In this document: piece by piece, positions 62,757-64,000 of the stretch
How positions within the stretch are numbered: the stretch's first letter is position 1
Layout of the letters: each line of letters opens with the position of its first letter
From: Bacteroidaceae bacterium
GTDB taxonomy: Bacteria > Bacteroidota > Bacteroidia > Bacteroidales > Bacteroidaceae
Direction: 5' to 3'
Assembly: GCA_024401215.1 (NCBI GenBank)
Contig: JAKSLL010000008.1
Span: forward strand, 19,551-83,550
Length of the DNA stretch: 64,000 bases
Position numbers and translations under genes: made by a program
Notes under the pieces: generated by a model
Databases searched by the model: none
The model's input: the letters and a program-made list of their open reading frames with translations, nothing else
Told to the model about the DNA's origin: nothing

Positions 62757-63959
62757 ATGGAAAAGAAAAAAGTTGTCGTAGCTTTCAGCGGTGGTCTCGA
62801 CACATCTTACACAGTAATGTATCTCGCAAAAGAGAAGGGATACGAAGTTTATGCTGCATGCGCTAACACAGGAGGTTTCTCACCAGAGCAGCTCAAGACA
62901 AATGAGGAGAACGCTTATAAGCTTGGCGCCACAAAGTATGTGACTCTCGACGTGACTCAGGAATACTATGCTAAGTCACTCAAATATATGGTGTTCGGCA
63001 ATGTGCTCCGTAACAACTGCTACCCTATCTCTGTATCTTCAGAGCGAATCTTCCAAGCACTCGCTATCGCTCGCTACGCAAAGGAGATTGGAGCATCTGC
63101 AATCGCTCACGGTTCAACAGGTGCAGGCAACGACCAGATTCGTTTCGACATGACATTCCTCGTAATGGCACCAGGCGTAGAAATCATCACTCTCACTCGC
63201 GATGGCAACCTCAGCCGTCAGGAGGAGATTGACTACCTCAATGCAAATGGATTCGCTGCAGACTTCACTAAACTCAAATACTCTTACAACGTAGGTATCT
63301 GGGGAACATCAATCTGTGGTGGCGAGATACTCGACTCAACTCAGGGACTCCCAGAATCTGCTTACCTTAAGCATGCTACAAAGGAAGGCCCAGAAATCTT
63401 GAAGCTTGGTTTTGAGAAGGGTGAGCTCTGCTCTGTAAACGGCAAGAAATATGAGGACAAGATTGAGGCTATCCAGGCAGTTGAAGAGATTGGTGCTGCC
63501 TACGGAATTGGCCGTGACTGCCATGTAGGTGACACAATCATCGGTATCAAGGGCCGTGTAGGTTTCGAGGCAGCAGCTCCAATGCTTATCATCGGCGCAC
63601 ACCGTTTCCTTGAGAAATATACACTCTCTAAGTGGCAGCAGTACTGGAAGGATCAGGTTGCTAACTGGTATGGCATGTTCCTCCATGAGTCACAGTACCT
63701 TGAACCAGTGATGGCAGACATCGAGGCTATGCTCGCTTCTTCACAGCGCAATGTGACAGGTGAGGTTACTCTCGAACTCCGTCCACTCTGTTTCCAGACA
63801 GTAGGTGTTGATTCTCCAAACGACCTCGTCAAGAACAAGCTCGGCGAATATGGCGAGACAGCTAAGGCATGGTCTTCAGAGGATGCCAAGGGCTTCATCA
63901 AGGTGACTTCTACAGCACTTAGAGCTTATTACCTTGCACATCCTGAGGAGGAGAGATAA
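62757..63959 (+). CDS. argG: argininosuccinate synthase
   Basis: This 400-residue cytoplasmic enzyme joins citrulline and aspartate with ATP. The PP-loop AFSGGLDTSYTVMYLAKEKG at the N-terminus, AHGSTGAGNDQIRFD and SVSSERIFQALA are diagnostic. It is the third gene of the arginine operon, which probably continues past the window's end. It is followed at once by a CCCTCCC-type repeat. Confidence 0.97.
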   Translation: MEKKKVVVAFSGGLDTSYTVMYLAKEKGYEVYAACANTGGFSPEQLKTNEENAYKLGATKYVTLDVTQEYYAKSLKYMVFGNVLRNNCYPISVSSERIFQALAIARYAKEIGASAIAHGSTGAGNDQIRFDMTFLVMAPGVEIITLTRDGNLSRQEEIDYLNANGFAADFTKLKYSYNVGIWGTSICGGEILDSTQGLPESAYLKHATKEGPEILKLGFEKGELCSVNGKKYEDKIEAIQAVEEIGAAYGIGRDCHVGDTIIGIKGRVGFEAAAPMLIIGAHRFLEKYTLSKWQQYWKDQVANWYGMFLHESQYLEPVMADIEAMLASSQRNVTGEVTLELRPLCFQTVGVDSPNDLVKNKLGEYGETAKAWSSEDAKGFIKVTSTALRAYYLAHPEEER

Positions 63960-64000
63960 GCCCCCTCCCAGCCTCCCCCAAGGGTGAGGTGTCCAAACCA
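63960..64000. repeat. CCCTCCC-type dispersed repeat after argG
   Basis: GCCCCCTCCCAGCCTCCCCC, then AAGGGTGAGGTGTCC starts at the argG stop and runs to the window's end. It resembles 50514-50544. Confidence 0.65.

Overview
The window looks like chromosomal DNA of a gut-type Bacteroidales, most likely a Prevotella-like member of the Prevotellaceae. The evidence is promoter sequences of the Bacteroidetes type (TTTG, 19 to 20 bases, then TAnnTTTG), the near absence of Shine-Dalgarno sequences, many lipoprotein and secreted-protein genes with Bacteroidales domains (BACON, PL11 rhamnogalacturonan lyase, GH51, C10 streptopain-like protease), a PorT/SprT-type component of the type IX secretion system (T9SS), and oxoacid:ferredoxin metabolism. 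The genus is an inference. No phage, plasmid, IS transposase, CRISPR array or rRNA operon was found.

Layout. 1-5.0 kb: a 23-bp tandem array, then pflB-pflA (formate production) and a PBP4-type carboxypeptidase. 5.2-14.5 kb, mostly minus strand: GH51 arabinofuranosidase, a DUF711/ACT pair, then a block PASTA protein, rluD, ddl, acyltransferase, lipoprotein, and rpmH. 14.6-19.8 kb: efp and a large SNF2 helicase. 19.9-30.9 kb: three big secreted proteins, the middle one a PL11 lyase fused to autotransporter-like beta repeats with a T9SS-like C-terminus. 31-35.5 kb: fhs and a BACON lipoprotein. 36-37.4 kb, minus: phosphopantetheinyl transferase and a voltage-gated-type K+ channel. 37.7-42.3 kb: an acyl-CoA synthetase, a TPR mini-protein and a four-subunit 2-oxoacid:ferredoxin oxidoreductase. 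42.6-50 kb, minus: a fourth large secreted protein, a nitroreductase, a lipoprotein, a DUF4143 ATPase preceded by 32-bp repeats, and a lipoprotein-type cytidine deaminase. 50-51 kb: a 0.9-kb repeat-rich spacer and tRNA-Leu(CAA). 51.1-56.5 kb: C10 protease, then porT, a glycosyltransferase, radC and proC on the minus strand. 56.6-61.3 kb: a SufT/MIP18-like protein, lpxH, a TMEM43 homologue, a lipoprotein and a small secreted protein. 61.4-64 kb: an arginine operon argR - GNAT acyltransferase - argG with ARG-box-like operators, continuing beyond the window.

How the genes work together. pflBA makes formate and acetyl-CoA from pyruvate, and fhs can load formate onto tetrahydrofolate. The GH51 and PL11 enzymes point to pectin (arabinan and rhamnogalacturonan I) use. 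The PL11 protein carries a T9SS-like C-terminal domain, three other secreted proteins share a short related tail, and a PorT homologue lies in the same window. The acyl-CoA synthetase and ferredoxin oxidoreductase could interconvert organic acids, acyl-CoAs and 2-oxoacids. The GNAT between argR and argG is a good candidate for the first acylation step of arginine synthesis.

The least explained material is non-coding: four MITE-like inverted-repeat elements with no transposase, two 23-bp-period tandem arrays, a 32-bp hairpin repeat array at a promoter, a CTAG-rich 9-bp repeat between pflB and pflA, and several dispersed intergenic repeats.
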